Source: Siphonobacter sp. SORGH_AS_0500 (lineage in GTDB: Bacteria; Bacteroidota; Bacteroidia; Cytophagales; Spirosomataceae). From it: DNA of 64,000 nucleotides. Position 1 is the first letter of the stretch. The number at the start of each line of letters is the position of its first letter. Below, piece by piece: positions 1 to 8,525 of this stretch. A program made the translations under genes and the position numbers. The notes under the pieces are model-generated. The model was not told the origin of the DNA. It saw only the letters and a program-made list of their open reading frames with translations, and did not search any database. Location of the stretch: positions 124,001 through 188,000 of the forward strand of contig NZ_NHPP01000008.1 of NCBI RefSeq assembly GCF_002838835.1, written 5' to 3'.

Positions 1-373
1 CCGATGCCCCTTCTTTTAATGGTTTTTGAACCGGTACGGAATCCTGGGACAAACCTGGTAAGGCATCGTACTCAGCTAAAATGCCAATAATGGGTTTGCC
101 GCTACCGTATGAAGCTACGAAAGCCGTTGGAATATTTGCGGCATTGGATTGAATCTGAAATCCAGATTTCTGTAATGTTTCTTTAAGCAAAGCGGAGCTT
201 TTCGATTCCTGATAACCCAGTTCAGCGAAACCCCAGATTTGTCGGGCCACCTGGCAATAATCCTGATACTTTTTGTCAATCTGATTTAGAAGATACTGCT
301 GGCTATTGTCTTTCTGAGCCTGTGCAGCCCAACTGCCTAGCAGTAAAACTGCGAGATAGAAGTATTTTTTCAT
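1..373 (-). CDS. M20-family amidohydrolase, N-terminal part (cut by window edge)
   Basis: The reverse-strand frame opens at an ATG at 373 and runs off the left edge of the window without a stop, so only about 124 residues are visible. It starts with a typical export signal (MKKYFYLAVLLLGSWAAQAQ) and continues with AELGYQESKSS and ILAEYDALPGL. These match closely, position by position, the N-terminus of the next gene upstream (417-1862), so the two are tandem paralogues about 43 bp apart and probably co-transcribed. By analogy with that paralogue it is an exported zinc-dependent amidohydrolase or aminoacylase of the M20/AbgB type. The zinc ligands that would confirm catalysis lie outside the window. 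The substrate is unknown. Confidence 0.85.
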   Translation of the reverse strand, partial: MKKYFYLAVLLLGSWAAQAQKDNSQQYLLNQIDKKYQDYCQVARQIWGFAELGYQESKSSALLKETLQKSGFQIQSNAANIPTAFVASYGSGKPIIGILAEYDALPGLSQDSVPVQKPLKEGAS

Positions 374-416
374 GCAAAAATTGATTAGTTAAGGGATGAA
401 ATAGGTACTGATCATG

Positions 417-1862
417 TTACTTCCGGTAATCCAAAGCGGGCTTGCGATCACCCAGTAACGCTTCGTATTTAAAGTTTTTACCCCGTAATTCCTCCCATTC
501 TTCTTTCGCTTTTTTCACTAAAGAAGGATCATTATAGAGATCAATTGCAGTTAATGCGAGGGTTTTTGCTGCGACCATCATTCCTTTCACGCCAATGCTG
601 GTACCACCAGCGGCTACCGCCTGCCAGCTATGAGCCGCCGTTCCCGGAACCCAGGTAGCGGTCGTTAACCCTACGGTTGGTACCACCCAGCTGACATCCC
701 CGACATCAGTAGAGGCAGACCCTAATAAACTGGCTGCCGAGTAAGGAGCGATTTGCTGAGCCGTGCCGCGTTTAGGTAGGGAGCCAAAAGAAGCTCCGAA
801 CGTTTCTGAAATCTTATCGGCAAATTGCTGTTCGGCAGGGGTGTAGGTAAAGCCCCCAACAGCTTCCAGATTTTTGTGCATAACGCTGGATAAAGCGTCT
901 ACGGAAAGCAGGTTATACACCCCACCAATTACTTCCAGCTCCATTTGTGTTTCTGTACCCAGAGCGGCTCCTTCGGCAGCTTTAGTAATGCGTTTCCAAA
1001 CGTTTTGTAAGATACTCCGGTCCTTATGACGGGCATAGTAATAGACTTCAGCAAAATCGGGCACTACGTTGGGAGCTTCACCGCCCTTGGTAATGATGTA
1101 ATGAATTCGGGTGTCCTGTGGAATGTGTTCCCGCATCATGTTCACCATGTCATTCATGGCTTCTACACCATCTAGAGCGGAACGACCGCGTTCGGGAGCC
1201 GCAGCGGCGTGAGCGGCAATACCTTTAAATCTGAATTTGCCCGAAATATTAGCTAGTGAAGAAGAAGGATTAGCGGCATTCGCATCGCCCGGATGCCAGT
1301 GCAATGCCACGTCGGTATCATTGAAAATTCCATCCCGAACCAGATATACCTTACCCGAACCTCCTTCTTCTGCGGGTGTTCCGATGAGTTTTATGGTTCC
1401 AGTTTTGCCGGATTGTTTAAGCCAGTCTTTTACCGCAATGGCAGCTGCGGATGAACCCGTTCCGAACAAATGGTGACCACAGGCATGACCCGCCCGCTGA
1501 CCCTCAATGACCTTACGTTCGGGGGTAGCTTCCTGAGCCAGTCCGGGTAAGGCGTCGTATTCAGCCAGAATGCTAATGACAGGCTTTCCGCTTCCGTAGG
1601 TGGCAATGAAGGCCGTCGGAATACCCGCCACGCCTGATTCAATGCTAAACCCAGCCTTTTTTAACTCCGCCTGCAAAAGAGCGGAGCTTTTCGTTTCCTG
1701 GTAACCTACTTCGGCGTAATCCCAGATTTTTTGGGATATAGCCCCGTAGTAGTCCGTTTTGTCCTGCAGACTGGAAATAACTTTCTGCTTGTCGGCTTGA
1801 GCCTGAGAAAAGCCTATGGTAAGGGCAAGCATACCGAAACTAAGGAGGATTTGCTTATTCAT
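417..1862 (-). CDS. Secreted M20-family amidohydrolase (AbgB-like)
   Basis: A 481-residue protein with an N-terminal signal peptide (about residues 1-22, cut near SQAQA). M20 peptidase/amidohydrolase signatures are in order: ILAEYDALPGL (98-108), GHACGHH (125-131, metal-binding), PAEEGGSGK (163-171, the catalytic/metal glutamates) and HWHPGD (188-193). A dimerisation-domain segment AAHAAAAPERGRSALDG follows. The TDVGDVSW and HSW motifs near the C-terminus are typical of the p-aminobenzoyl-glutamate hydrolase subunit B-like branch. It should hydrolyse an amide bond of an N-acyl or N-aminobenzoyl amino acid or a related peptide in the periplasm; the actual substrate cannot be read from sequence. 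It is followed at 43 bp by a paralogue on the same strand, which suggests duplication and a shared transcript. Confidence 0.9.
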   Translation of the reverse strand: MNKQILLSFGMLALTIGFSQAQADKQKVISSLQDKTDYYGAISQKIWDYAEVGYQETKSSALLQAELKKAGFSIESGVAGIPTAFIATYGSGKPVISILAEYDALPGLAQEATPERKVIEGQRAGHACGHHLFGTGSSAAAIAVKDWLKQSGKTGTIKLIGTPAEEGGSGKVYLVRDGIFNDTDVALHWHPGDANAANPSSSLANISGKFRFKGIAAHAAAAPERGRSALDGVEAMNDMVNMMREHIPQDTRIHYIITKGGEAPNVVPDFAEVYYYARHKDRSILQNVWKRITKAAEGAALGTETQMELEVIGGVYNLLSVDALSSVMHKNLEAVGGFTYTPAEQQFADKISETFGASFGSLPKRGTAQQIAPYSAASLLGSASTDVGDVSWVVPTVGLTTATWVPGTAAHSWQAVAAGGTSIGVKGMMVAAKTLALTAIDLYNDPSLVKKAKEEWEELRGKNFKYEALLGDRKPALDYRK

Positions 1863-2293
1863 AAAAGAAATAAAAATGAAATTTAGTCAATAGGGTATAG
1901 AAAGTTTAGCTTCTCTGTCCCTCACATTATCAGGAATGCGTATAGCAGAAAATCGAATAAATCGCTAGTATCTGCTATTTGATACTACTAATCAACTGCT
2001 AAACATAAAAATACATATTGTTCATTCTTTGCAATTGTATATATATGAAATATTATTCTGGCTATATGACCTTTAGTGGTTTTATTCAATTCCATATTTG
2101 AATAGTTGTAATTAGGGTCTAATTCCAATTAAACTGAACTATTTTTCTCAAAAGTTTATTTTTTAAGGAGCTTAGCTTTGAAGCTTTTCAGCTAGAAGAA
2201 GTATCTTTGTCCAATTTGTGGAGTAAATAACTAATCGCACATAATGCCCTTGTTAGTCTTTTCGGCTCGCAAGGGCTTCTTTACGAACCAGGC
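1863..2293. other. 431-bp intergenic region between divergent genes
   Basis: AT-rich sequence between the amidohydrolase start (reverse) and carA (forward). It contains the carA promoter described separately. I see no further ORF or RNA gene. The stretch around 2030-2160 is simply low in GC. Confidence 0.6.
2177..2209 (+). promoter_or_regulatory. Bacteroidota-type promoter upstream of carA
   Basis: TTTG at 2177-2180 and TATCTTTG at 2202-2209 with a 21-bp spacer match the Bacteroidota sigma-ABfr pattern TTTG-N17-23-TANNTTTG. Transcription should start about 2215, giving an 80-nt leader before carA. Motif match by eye only. Confidence 0.6.
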
Positions 2294-3403
2294 ATGAGCA
2301 ATCAAACCAAGGAAGCCCTCCTTTTATTAGAAGACGGCACGACTTTTCGGGGTACCGCATTAGGCAAAATTGGCACACACGGTGGCGAAATTTGCTTTAA
2401 CACGGGCATGACCGGCTATCAGGAGATCTATACCGATCCATCCTATTTCGGTCAGGTGGTTGTCAATACCAATGCACATATCGGAAATTACGGCGTATTG
2501 CTGGATACGGAAGAGGAGTCGAATAGCGTGAAAATTTCAGGTATGATCTGTAATTCCTTTTCGCCCATTCATTCCCGGAACGTCGCCGATTCGTCTTTGC
2601 AGGAGTATTTTGAAAAAGCTGGCATCGTGGGAATTAGCGACGTGGATACGCGTCAGTTAGTACGTATCATCCGCGAACGTGGAGCGATGAACTGCATTAT
2701 TTCTTCGGAAATTCTTGATCCTGAAGAATTAATGGTTGAGCTGAAAAAGCTGCCTTCGATGGAAGGTCTGGAGCTTTCTTCAGTGGTAAGTACGAAAGAA
2801 CCTTATTTCGTAGGGAATGAGGACGCGAAATATCGCGTGGCAGTAATGGATTATGGTACGAAGAAAAGCATTCTTAATAACTTCGCTACCCGTGATTGTT
2901 ACAGTAAAGTATTCCCTGCTAAAACACCAATCGAAGAAGTGTTAGCCTGGAATCCAGACGGTTTCTTTATCTCCAACGGCCCTGGCGATCCAGCGGCGAT
3001 GGACTATGCGGTTGATACCGTGAAAGAGATGGTAGAAACCGGAAAGCCTCTGTTTGGGATTTGCCTGGGTCACCAGTTACTGGCAGAAGCGAGCGGTATT
3101 TCGACGTATAAAATGCACCACGGCCACCGTGGTCTGAACCACCCTGTTCAAAACCTGATTACGGGTCTGTGTGAAATTACTTCTCAGAACCACGGTTTTG
3201 CGGTTAATGCTGAGGAAGTAAAAAATCACCCTAACGTCGAGATCACGCACGTAAACCTGAACGATAAGACAATCGAAGGCATTCGCCGGACGGATAAGCC
3301 TGCGTTCTCGGTACAGTATCACCCCGAAGCCGCTCCTGGTCCTCACGATTCTCGTTACCTGTTCGATCAGTTTGTGAACATGTTAGCTCAGGTAGAAGCT
3401 TAA
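2294..3403 (+). CDS. carA: Carbamoyl-phosphate synthase small (glutaminase) subunit
   Basis: At 369 residues this has the normal length for the family. The N-terminal CPSase small-subunit domain (about 8-140) includes GEICFNTGMTGYQEI and TDPSYFGQ. The class I glutamine amidotransferase domain (about 180-365) has the nucleophile C257 in LFGICLGHQ and the partner H343/E345 in QYHPEA. It releases ammonia from glutamine and passes it to CarB for carbamoyl phosphate synthesis, feeding pyrimidine and arginine pathways. CarB is not next to it; the downstream genes are unrelated and a terminator follows, so carA appears to be transcribed alone here. ATG at 2294 lies after a long untranslated leader. 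Confidence 0.97.
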   Translation: MSNQTKEALLLLEDGTTFRGTALGKIGTHGGEICFNTGMTGYQEIYTDPSYFGQVVVNTNAHIGNYGVLLDTEEESNSVKISGMICNSFSPIHSRNVADSSLQEYFEKAGIVGISDVDTRQLVRIIRERGAMNCIISSEILDPEELMVELKKLPSMEGLELSSVVSTKEPYFVGNEDAKYRVAVMDYGTKKSILNNFATRDCYSKVFPAKTPIEEVLAWNPDGFFISNGPGDPAAMDYAVDTVKEMVETGKPLFGICLGHQLLAEASGISTYKMHHGHRGLNHPVQNLITGLCEITSQNHGFAVNAEEVKNHPNVEITHVNLNDKTIEGIRRTDKPAFSVQYHPEAAPGPHDSRYLFDQFVNMLAQVEA

Positions 3404-3435
3404 GATCATTCGTGATTCACAATCACTTGCGATAG

Positions 3436-3465
3436 AAAAGCCGATTCAATACAGAATCGGCTTTT
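3436..3465 (+). terminator. Rho-independent terminator of carA
   Basis: Perfect 12-bp stem (3436-3447 with 3454-3465), 6-nt loop, and the right arm runs into TTTTTC. It lies about 30 nt after the carA stop. Confidence 0.85.
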
Positions 3466-3578
3466 TCGTTTACTAGATATAGTCCTAAAATTAAGTTGGC
3501 ACAAAAGAGCCTCAGAGCATATCTCCAAGGCTATACCTAGTAGCTAATAACTGTCAATTTATGCTAGGACGAGGGCCA

Positions 3579-4454
3579 TTAAGGTACCGTTTGCCTTCGT
3601 TGGTATACGGCTCCAAACACCCCTAATCCATTCCTGATGTTGGAAGGTACCAGCGAAGGCTCCGCAAAGGGATTATTTCCATTTTGCTTTTGAAGCTGCG
3701 AAGCTTTCAGGAAGTTATAGGCATTTACGTCAAATTGCATCAGTAATAAATCCGTACTTCTCGGATTTCGTATGGTAGAATCCCGCCCGGAAATTCGTCC
3801 CATAAAAGTTCGAGCATAAAGCTGGTTGTTACGAATGACATCATCCGTTTCAAAATGATCCCAGACGGTCTGAATTCCGTTAAAGACTGAATCCTGTCCG
3901 CTGGTGGTTTGAAGGGTATCGGCGTAGGCCCACTGCCGTCCCAATGCAAAATATTGCCGCTCGGTTGGAATGTTTCCACCCCACACTAACAAATAGTTAT
4001 TATAAACCCGATAGCCCCGGTTATCCTGAATGTACTCAATGCCATCGATTCGCCAGCGTAAGTTAGACGCCCGGGTAGGAATGGTGCAAGTGGCTTCAAT
4101 AGATTCGTAACCCGGAGCGGAAGCTTTAAGGGTATAAGTAGTACCGGCTCGCAGACGTATTTTGGCGTTAGTGAGCGTTCCAATCCAGTAGTCATCTCCG
4201 TGAAAAGGTAAAGTAACCGTTTGCTGGCCGTCGCTAATGGTAACCGTTGCATCGGTAATGATACTGGCGTCAGAAGATCCCACCATGGGTTCGTTCGTAC
4301 GCAGCGAAACCCGGATAGTTGCCTCGGTGGGGTTAAGGTAAGACTCCACTACCATTTTGGGGGTATAAGGAATCGGAATGGAATCAACAGGCTCTTGGCA
4401 GGCCCATAAGCCCGCGAAGCATAACAGCAGTAGTAGAGGTAGTAATGTCTTCAT
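3579..4454 (-). CDS. DUF4249-type outer-membrane lipoprotein
   Basis: 291 residues with a lipoprotein signal ending at C19 (AGLWACQEP). The start of the mature part (KMVVESYLNP) and the C-terminal pattern FLKASQLQKQ...NPFAEPSLVPSNIRNGLGVFGAVY are what I recall as characteristic of the DUF4249 family. Such proteins are typically encoded immediately after a TonB-dependent receptor with an N-terminal carboxypeptidase-like domain. Here the receptor stop and this start are only a few bases apart (4454/4458), so the two are surely one operon. The likely role is a surface or periplasm-facing partner of the receptor in uptake of an unknown ligand. Function of DUF4249 is not established. Confidence 0.85.
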   Translation of the reverse strand: MKTLLPLLLLLCFAGLWACQEPVDSIPIPYTPKMVVESYLNPTEATIRVSLRTNEPMVGSSDASIITDATVTISDGQQTVTLPFHGDDYWIGTLTNAKIRLRAGTTYTLKASAPGYESIEATCTIPTRASNLRWRIDGIEYIQDNRGYRVYNNYLLVWGGNIPTERQYFALGRQWAYADTLQTTSGQDSVFNGIQTVWDHFETDDVIRNNQLYARTFMGRISGRDSTIRNPRSTDLLLMQFDVNAYNFLKASQLQKQNGNNPFAEPSLVPSNIRNGLGVFGAVYQRRQTVP

Positions 4455-4457
4455 GGC

Positions 4458-6815
4458 TCAAAACTTGAAACTATACGACACGCTGGGAATAATAGGAAAT
4501 AACGAAACCTGCGTCAGCACCCGGTTGTTACGGGTTGGCGTGCTTTGGGAATCATCGATGTAATAGAAAAACGGATTTTTACGACTATACGCATTGTAGA
4601 GGCTCACTTCCCAAGTACGGCTGAAACGTTTTTTCTTTTTGTGAAACTGAATGCCTACGTCCAGGCGATGATAAGGAGCCGCACGAAAACTGTTTCGCTG
4701 GCCGTAATCAGAAATGCGGGTAGGAAACGAAGGCACAAATCCTGGCTGCGTGGGTCCACTGATTTCAAACGTGCTCTGAGGTAATGAAATCGCCTGTCCC
4801 GTACCGTATACCCACGTAGACGAGAGGGTAATGGTTGGTTTCAGGTGATAAATTCCCACCACTGAGATGTCATGACGACGGTCATAACGAGCCCAGAATT
4901 TTTTGCCGCCATTGAGTTCCGCAAACTGATTCTGAATCCAGGAGAGCGTATACCCCACCCAGCCAGTCAGGCGACCCGTTTTTTTCTGGACAAAAAATTC
5001 GCTGCCGTAACTCCAGCCTTGCCCAGCCGTAATCTGTTCTTCCCAGGAACGTGAATCAGAAGCTTCCGTGAGTGACTCCAGGCCCGTACTAGCCAGAAAG
5101 CTGGAGCCTTCTTTATAGGAGAGAATGTTATCCATCTTCTTATAAAAACCTTCTATCGTAACCGAAAACTGGGAGTAATCTTTAGCAACGCCCAAGGCAA
5201 TCTGTTGCGATTGTTGAGGAGCCACGTTTCGGGTGGTCGGCACCCATAAGTCCGTTGGCAAGCCTACGCTGGAGTTAGAAAGCAGATGGATGTACTGATT
5301 CATCGTTGCGTAGGAAGCTTTCAGTGCCCAGTGACGTGGAAAAGTGTAAGACAAAGCCAGCCGAGGCTCCGGGCGGTTGTAGGTTCGTCCCTCGGTAGCG
5401 AAGTAACTCATGCGAAGACCCGCATTAATCCGAAGAGCTGAGAAAGGGTGATAGGTATCTTCCAGGTAGATGCCTCCTTCATAGCTATCCAGCGGCTGAA
5501 TTTGAGATACATTCTGAGAAATAATGGAATTCTCCAGTGTGATGGTATTGGGCAGAAACCGGTGAGACGTTACCGATAAACCCGTCTTAATACTATGCTG
5601 AGGAATGGGCGACCAATCGAAATCTGTTTTAAAAGTAAAGTCCCGAATGGTCGATGAATTTTGTAAATTAAACTGACTCGTAAGGTTATTAAAAGTTTGC
5701 GAACTCTGAGCATTCACCTGAAAGGCATAATGACTGAAAAGCAGAGTAGTATTAGCGAATAAGCGATTGCTGAATAAATGATTCCAGCGAAGGCTGGCCG
5801 TTTTATTACCCCAGTCAAGCCCGCCGCCCTGCTGGTTATTCCTGATTTGAGACCGGAATGAAAATCGGTCCTGTCCTAAGTAACCACTCAGGTATACTTT
5901 GTCCTTTCGTCCAAAGTCGTAGTTCAGTTTCGCATTCAGATCATAGAAGTAATAGCTTCCCTGGTTTTCCGCCGGTAATAAGGGTTTTAATAAAATGTCA
6001 ACGTAGGTTCGACGACCAGAGATGATGAAGGAAGATTTATTTTTTTGAATGGGTCCCTGCAAAACAAGTCTACTGGAAATCAGACCAATGCCCCCTTCGC
6101 CGTGGAATTCTTCCTTATGGCCTTCCTTCATTTGCATTTCAATAACGGAAGATAATCTCCCTCCGTAACGGGCCGGAAATCCGCCTTTGATCAGTTCAAC
6201 GGATTTTAAGGCATCGCCGTTGAAAATGGAGAAGAAACCAAACAAGTGAAAGGCATTATAAACCGGAGCTTCGTCGAGAATTAAGAGATTCTGATCGGGC
6301 CCGCCGCCGCGAATATAAAGTCCCGAATTCCCTTCGGAGCCTTTTTGGACGCCCGGTAACAATTGTAAGACTTTCAGCATGTCTTTTTCTCCCAGTAGAG
6401 CCGGAACATCTTTCATTTGCTCGATAGGTACGGAAATGGTTGACATCTGCACTTTCTGCGATTCGCGAGTCTGATAATTTCCGGAGACCACCACTTCCTT
6501 CAATTCGGCATTACTGACCAGAAGTTGCCAGTTCATTTCGAGATTCCTCGTCAGGGCCAGTTTTCGGGACTGACTTTGAAACCCAATGCTGGAGACAACG
6601 ACTTCCAGGGTATCACTCAGGGGTAAGGTTAAGGAGTAGAAGCCGTACGTATTAGTGGTGGTTCCTTTCTGAACAGCCGGAACGGATACGGTAACACCAG
6701 GCAAGGATTCGCCCGAGCCGCTTTCGCGAACATAACCGCTAATAGTGACGCGTCCAGACTGAGCCCTGGTAAAAAACGTAAGAAGTAATAAACCCAGGGT
6801 AACATATACTCTCAT
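4458..6815 (-). CDS. TonB-dependent outer-membrane receptor with carboxypeptidase-regulatory-like domain
   Basis: 785 residues. A signal peptide (1-18) is followed by a carboxypeptidase-regulatory-like beta domain (about 22-105, VTISGYVRESGSGESLPGV...). The plug domain (about 125-235) contains LQLLPGVQKGSEGNSGLYIRG and LDEAPVYNAFHLFGFFSIFN. A long beta-barrel follows, ending in aromatic SVSYSFKF, a classic outer-membrane C-terminus. It imports a ligand across the outer membrane using TonB/ExbBD energy. It is not SusC-like in architecture and is coupled instead to the adjacent DUF4249 lipoprotein. The substrate is unknown. A candidate promoter lies at 6850-6881, and two palindromes lie further upstream next to a Crp-like regulator gene. 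Confidence 0.93.
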   Translation of the reverse strand: MRVYVTLGLLLLTFFTRAQSGRVTISGYVRESGSGESLPGVTVSVPAVQKGTTTNTYGFYSLTLPLSDTLEVVVSSIGFQSQSRKLALTRNLEMNWQLLVSNAELKEVVVSGNYQTRESQKVQMSTISVPIEQMKDVPALLGEKDMLKVLQLLPGVQKGSEGNSGLYIRGGGPDQNLLILDEAPVYNAFHLFGFFSIFNGDALKSVELIKGGFPARYGGRLSSVIEMQMKEGHKEEFHGEGGIGLISSRLVLQGPIQKNKSSFIISGRRTYVDILLKPLLPAENQGSYYFYDLNAKLNYDFGRKDKVYLSGYLGQDRFSFRSQIRNNQQGGGLDWGNKTASLRWNHLFSNRLFANTTLLFSHYAFQVNAQSSQTFNNLTSQFNLQNSSTIRDFTFKTDFDWSPIPQHSIKTGLSVTSHRFLPNTITLENSIISQNVSQIQPLDSYEGGIYLEDTYHPFSALRINAGLRMSYFATEGRTYNRPEPRLALSYTFPRHWALKASYATMNQYIHLLSNSSVGLPTDLWVPTTRNVAPQQSQQIALGVAKDYSQFSVTIEGFYKKMDNILSYKEGSSFLASTGLESLTEASDSRSWEEQITAGQGWSYGSEFFVQKKTGRLTGWVGYTLSWIQNQFAELNGGKKFWARYDRRHDISVVGIYHLKPTITLSSTWVYGTGQAISLPQSTFEISGPTQPGFVPSFPTRISDYGQRNSFRAAPYHRLDVGIQFHKKKKRFSRTWEVSLYNAYSRKNPFFYYIDDSQSTPTRNNRVLTQVSLFPIIPSVSYSFKF

Positions 6816-6849
6816 GTAAATACGAGGCAGGGCAACAGTAATAGGTTTA

Positions 6850-6881
6850 GAAATGTAAACGAAAAACGCTTGTACCGCAAA
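6850..6881 (-). promoter_or_regulatory. Candidate promoter of the TonB receptor/DUF4249 operon
   Basis: On the reverse strand, TTTG (6881-6878), a 20-bp spacer and TACATTTC (6857-6850). This matches the Bacteroidota consensus with one mismatch in the -7 element. It lies 35-66 bp upstream of the receptor ATG. Confidence 0.45.
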
Positions 6882-6962
6882 CTTGTTATAAAATATTGAC
6901 TTTCAGCCAAGGAAATGAGTTCTCTAGGGCTAAAACGCGAATTGGAGTCAAACTAAAACAAG

Positions 6963-6992
6963 AGTGGCTACGGTCAAAAGATCGTAGCCACT
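6963..6992 (-). terminator. Hairpin, possible terminator of the Crp-like gene
   Basis: Perfect 10-bp stem (6963-6972 with 6983-6992) with a 10-nt loop. On the reverse strand it is followed by CTTGTTTTAG, a weak U-rich tail. It is over 200 nt past the regulator stop, so it could also be a leader structure. Confidence 0.4.
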
Positions 6993-7145
6993 GAATGAGG
7001 TTAACAATAAAGTGGGTTGGTGAATACAGCCGCCCTAAAAGCGAAATCAGGAAAGGTGGAGGGTTGAACGTAGAAGTCTTTAAAGTAAGCAGCACATTTG
7101 CTTCTTTTAATGCTACAAAATAATAGGATTAGAACGGAAGGAAAT

Positions 7146-7181
7146 TTGCGAAAACGCAAAAAAGGAGTTGCGTTTTCGCAA
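7146..7181. promoter_or_regulatory. Paired TTGCG-N4-CGCAA palindromes (operator or terminator)
   Basis: TTGCGAAAACGCAA (7146-7159) and TTGCGTTTTCGCAA (7168-7181) are each dyad-symmetric in their outer 5 bp and are exact inverted copies of each other. Centres are 22 bp apart, about two helical turns. They sit 20-60 bp past the stop of the Crp/Fnr-like gene and about 330 bp upstream of the TonB receptor. They could be binding sites for a dimeric regulator; alternatively, transcribed leftwards, they form a 14-bp hairpin that ends the regulator transcript. The tail on that strand (ATTTCC) is poor for a terminator. Confidence 0.5.
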
Positions 7182-7202
7182 CAAATGTATGTACAGCTAT
7201 TT

Positions 7203-7796
7203 TTAGACCTTGCTTAATTGGGTACGGATACGGCTGATCTGAAAATAACTCATGTTCAGATAACTGGCCAGAACACTTTGAGAGAGTCTTCCCCGAAGGT
7301 TCGCGTATTTGGAATCGAAGAGCTTATATCTTTCAACTGGCGAACGCGTACAAAGCAGTTGTAAACGAATATTATTATAAATGAGATATTCTTCCGTAAA
7401 GCGAAGAATGAAATGAACGTAATCAGGATAATTCAAACGAAGCTCTAGAAAATCCTGGTAATGCAGGCGGTATACAATGCTTTCTTCCAGTACTTCCAGA
7501 TATAGATCGGAGGGTGTCTGACGGTAAAAACTTTCCGTGGCCATTCCAACCCCTCCTTCCGCTACGATCCAGGCCGTTACCTCTTTACCTTCTTCCAGAT
7601 AATACCCTCGCATTAAGCCCTTCTCAATGAAATAAAAATATTCACTCCGTTGTCCGGGTGTTAAAATCAACGAACCTTTAGAGTAGATACAGGGCCTAAG
7701 AACCTGCAATAACGCTTCTTTCGTTAGATCCGAAAGAGGATATAACTGGGTTAAGGCTTCTGCTAATGGGCTGGCTTTTTCGGACTTGGATACCAT
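7203..7796 (-). CDS. Crp/Fnr-family transcriptional regulator
   Basis: 197 residues. The N-terminal two-thirds (about 15-130) has the cyclic-nucleotide-binding-like beta roll, with YSKGSLILTPGQRSEYFYFIEKGLMRGYY and the helix leading to the DNA-binding part. The C-terminus (about 150-195) has a short helix-turn-helix (SQSVLASYLNMSYFQISRIR). This is the common Bacteroidota variant of the family. The strict cAMP-pocket motif (RxSE-like) is not evident, so the effector is unknown. It lies just upstream of the TonB receptor/DUF4249 operon on the same strand and could control it; the palindromes at 7146-7181 are the obvious candidate sites, but this is inference. Confidence 0.85.
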   Translation of the reverse strand: MVSKSEKASPLAEALTQLYPLSDLTKEALLQVLRPCIYSKGSLILTPGQRSEYFYFIEKGLMRGYYLEEGKEVTAWIVAEGGVGMATESFYRQTPSDLYLEVLEESIVYRLHYQDFLELRLNYPDYVHFILRFTEEYLIYNNIRLQLLCTRSPVERYKLFDSKYANLRGRLSQSVLASYLNMSYFQISRIRTQLSKV

Positions 7797-7862
7797 ATGT
7801 TATACGATACGAGTCGTCAATGTTACAAATATATGCTGATAATCTAGCACATGAATTTGATA

Positions 7863-8408
7863 TTATTGTACAAGAGTAGTGATTCGGAAGGGCTTGGGAT
7901 CTCCAATAAATAGTTGTTGAAAACCCTCTATTTGATAAGAGCTCAGGCGTCCATCCGTGCTCTCCAGCGTGAGTATTTTTTCGGATTCAAACAGATAATT
8001 TTTCTCCAGCATGGTTGCTTTTATCTTACTAGGGCGGTTCTGTTCATCCCGGATAACTTCCAGAAACTGAATCGGTAAATGCTCACCCTGACGAAGTCGG
8101 TAAGAAACGGTATTAGCCGATAAAGTATCTATGAAATAGCTCTGAGTATAAGCGGGTTTGTTAATATCCGCCTGAAGAAAAAGTTCTAGTTCTTTCGTCC
8201 AGTCGATTTTAGGGGTTACCAATGTTTCTGATTCTTCATTCACGCTAACCTCTTTACGAACCACCGGATTTGTCTTTTTTAGCATGGCAATCTGAGACTC
8301 AACGTAGCCTTTCAGATCAAAGTAAGTCTGGGGTTTGGAGCTGGCCTGTTTGGGGCTATTCTGACAGCCCACCGTAATCAATAAAAGTCCGAATAATAGT
8401 TTTTTCAT
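7863..8408 (-). CDS. Putative lipoprotein of unknown function
   Basis: The open frame extends to 8471, but the internal ATG at 8408 gives a proper lipoprotein signal: MKKLLFGLLLITVGCQN, with the lipobox cysteine at residue 15. I take 8408 as the start, giving 181 residues. The mature part is mixed alpha/beta with no motif I can name; it contains KIDWTKELELFLQADINKPAY and a beta-rich C-terminal half. It may be a soluble lipid-anchored domain of about 160 residues. It lies about 66 bp upstream of the Crp-like gene on the same strand and could be co-transcribed. Confidence 0.75.
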   Translation of the reverse strand: MKKLLFGLLLITVGCQNSPKQASSKPQTYFDLKGYVESQIAMLKKTNPVVRKEVSVNEESETLVTPKIDWTKELELFLQADINKPAYTQSYFIDTLSANTVSYRLRQGEHLPIQFLEVIRDEQNRPSKIKATMLEKNYLFESEKILTLESTDGRLSSYQIEGFQQLFIGDPKPFRITTLVQ

Positions 8409-8525
8409 GCTTAGAAAATAAAGAAGGAGAATTGAGAATAGATGAACAGAAAAAAAGCTTTTTCCATTCAAAGTTTCTCAATTCTCCGGCGTATTACTAA
8501 CCGTTTTTAGAAACGGCCTATTGTT

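Larger units (their letters stand above)
6816..7202. other. 387-bp intergenic region with hairpins and operator-like palindromes
   Basis: Lies between the receptor gene and the upstream Crp-like gene, both on the reverse strand. It holds the candidate promoter (6850-6881), a hairpin at 6963-6992 and a pair of 14-bp palindromes at 7146-7181. A 69-codon reverse ORF at 6886-7095 has no recognisable features and overlaps the promoter and hairpin, so I do not call it. Confidence 0.6.

Noticed and set aside
1237..1642. Small ORFs in alternative frames of the amidohydrolase gene
   Set aside because: They overlap the better supported coding frame and lack any conserved motif.
6886..7095. 69-codon ORF on the reverse strand between the TonB receptor and Crp-like gene
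   Set aside because: No recognisable domain, composition unlike a protein, and it overlaps the promoter and a hairpin; treated as non-coding.
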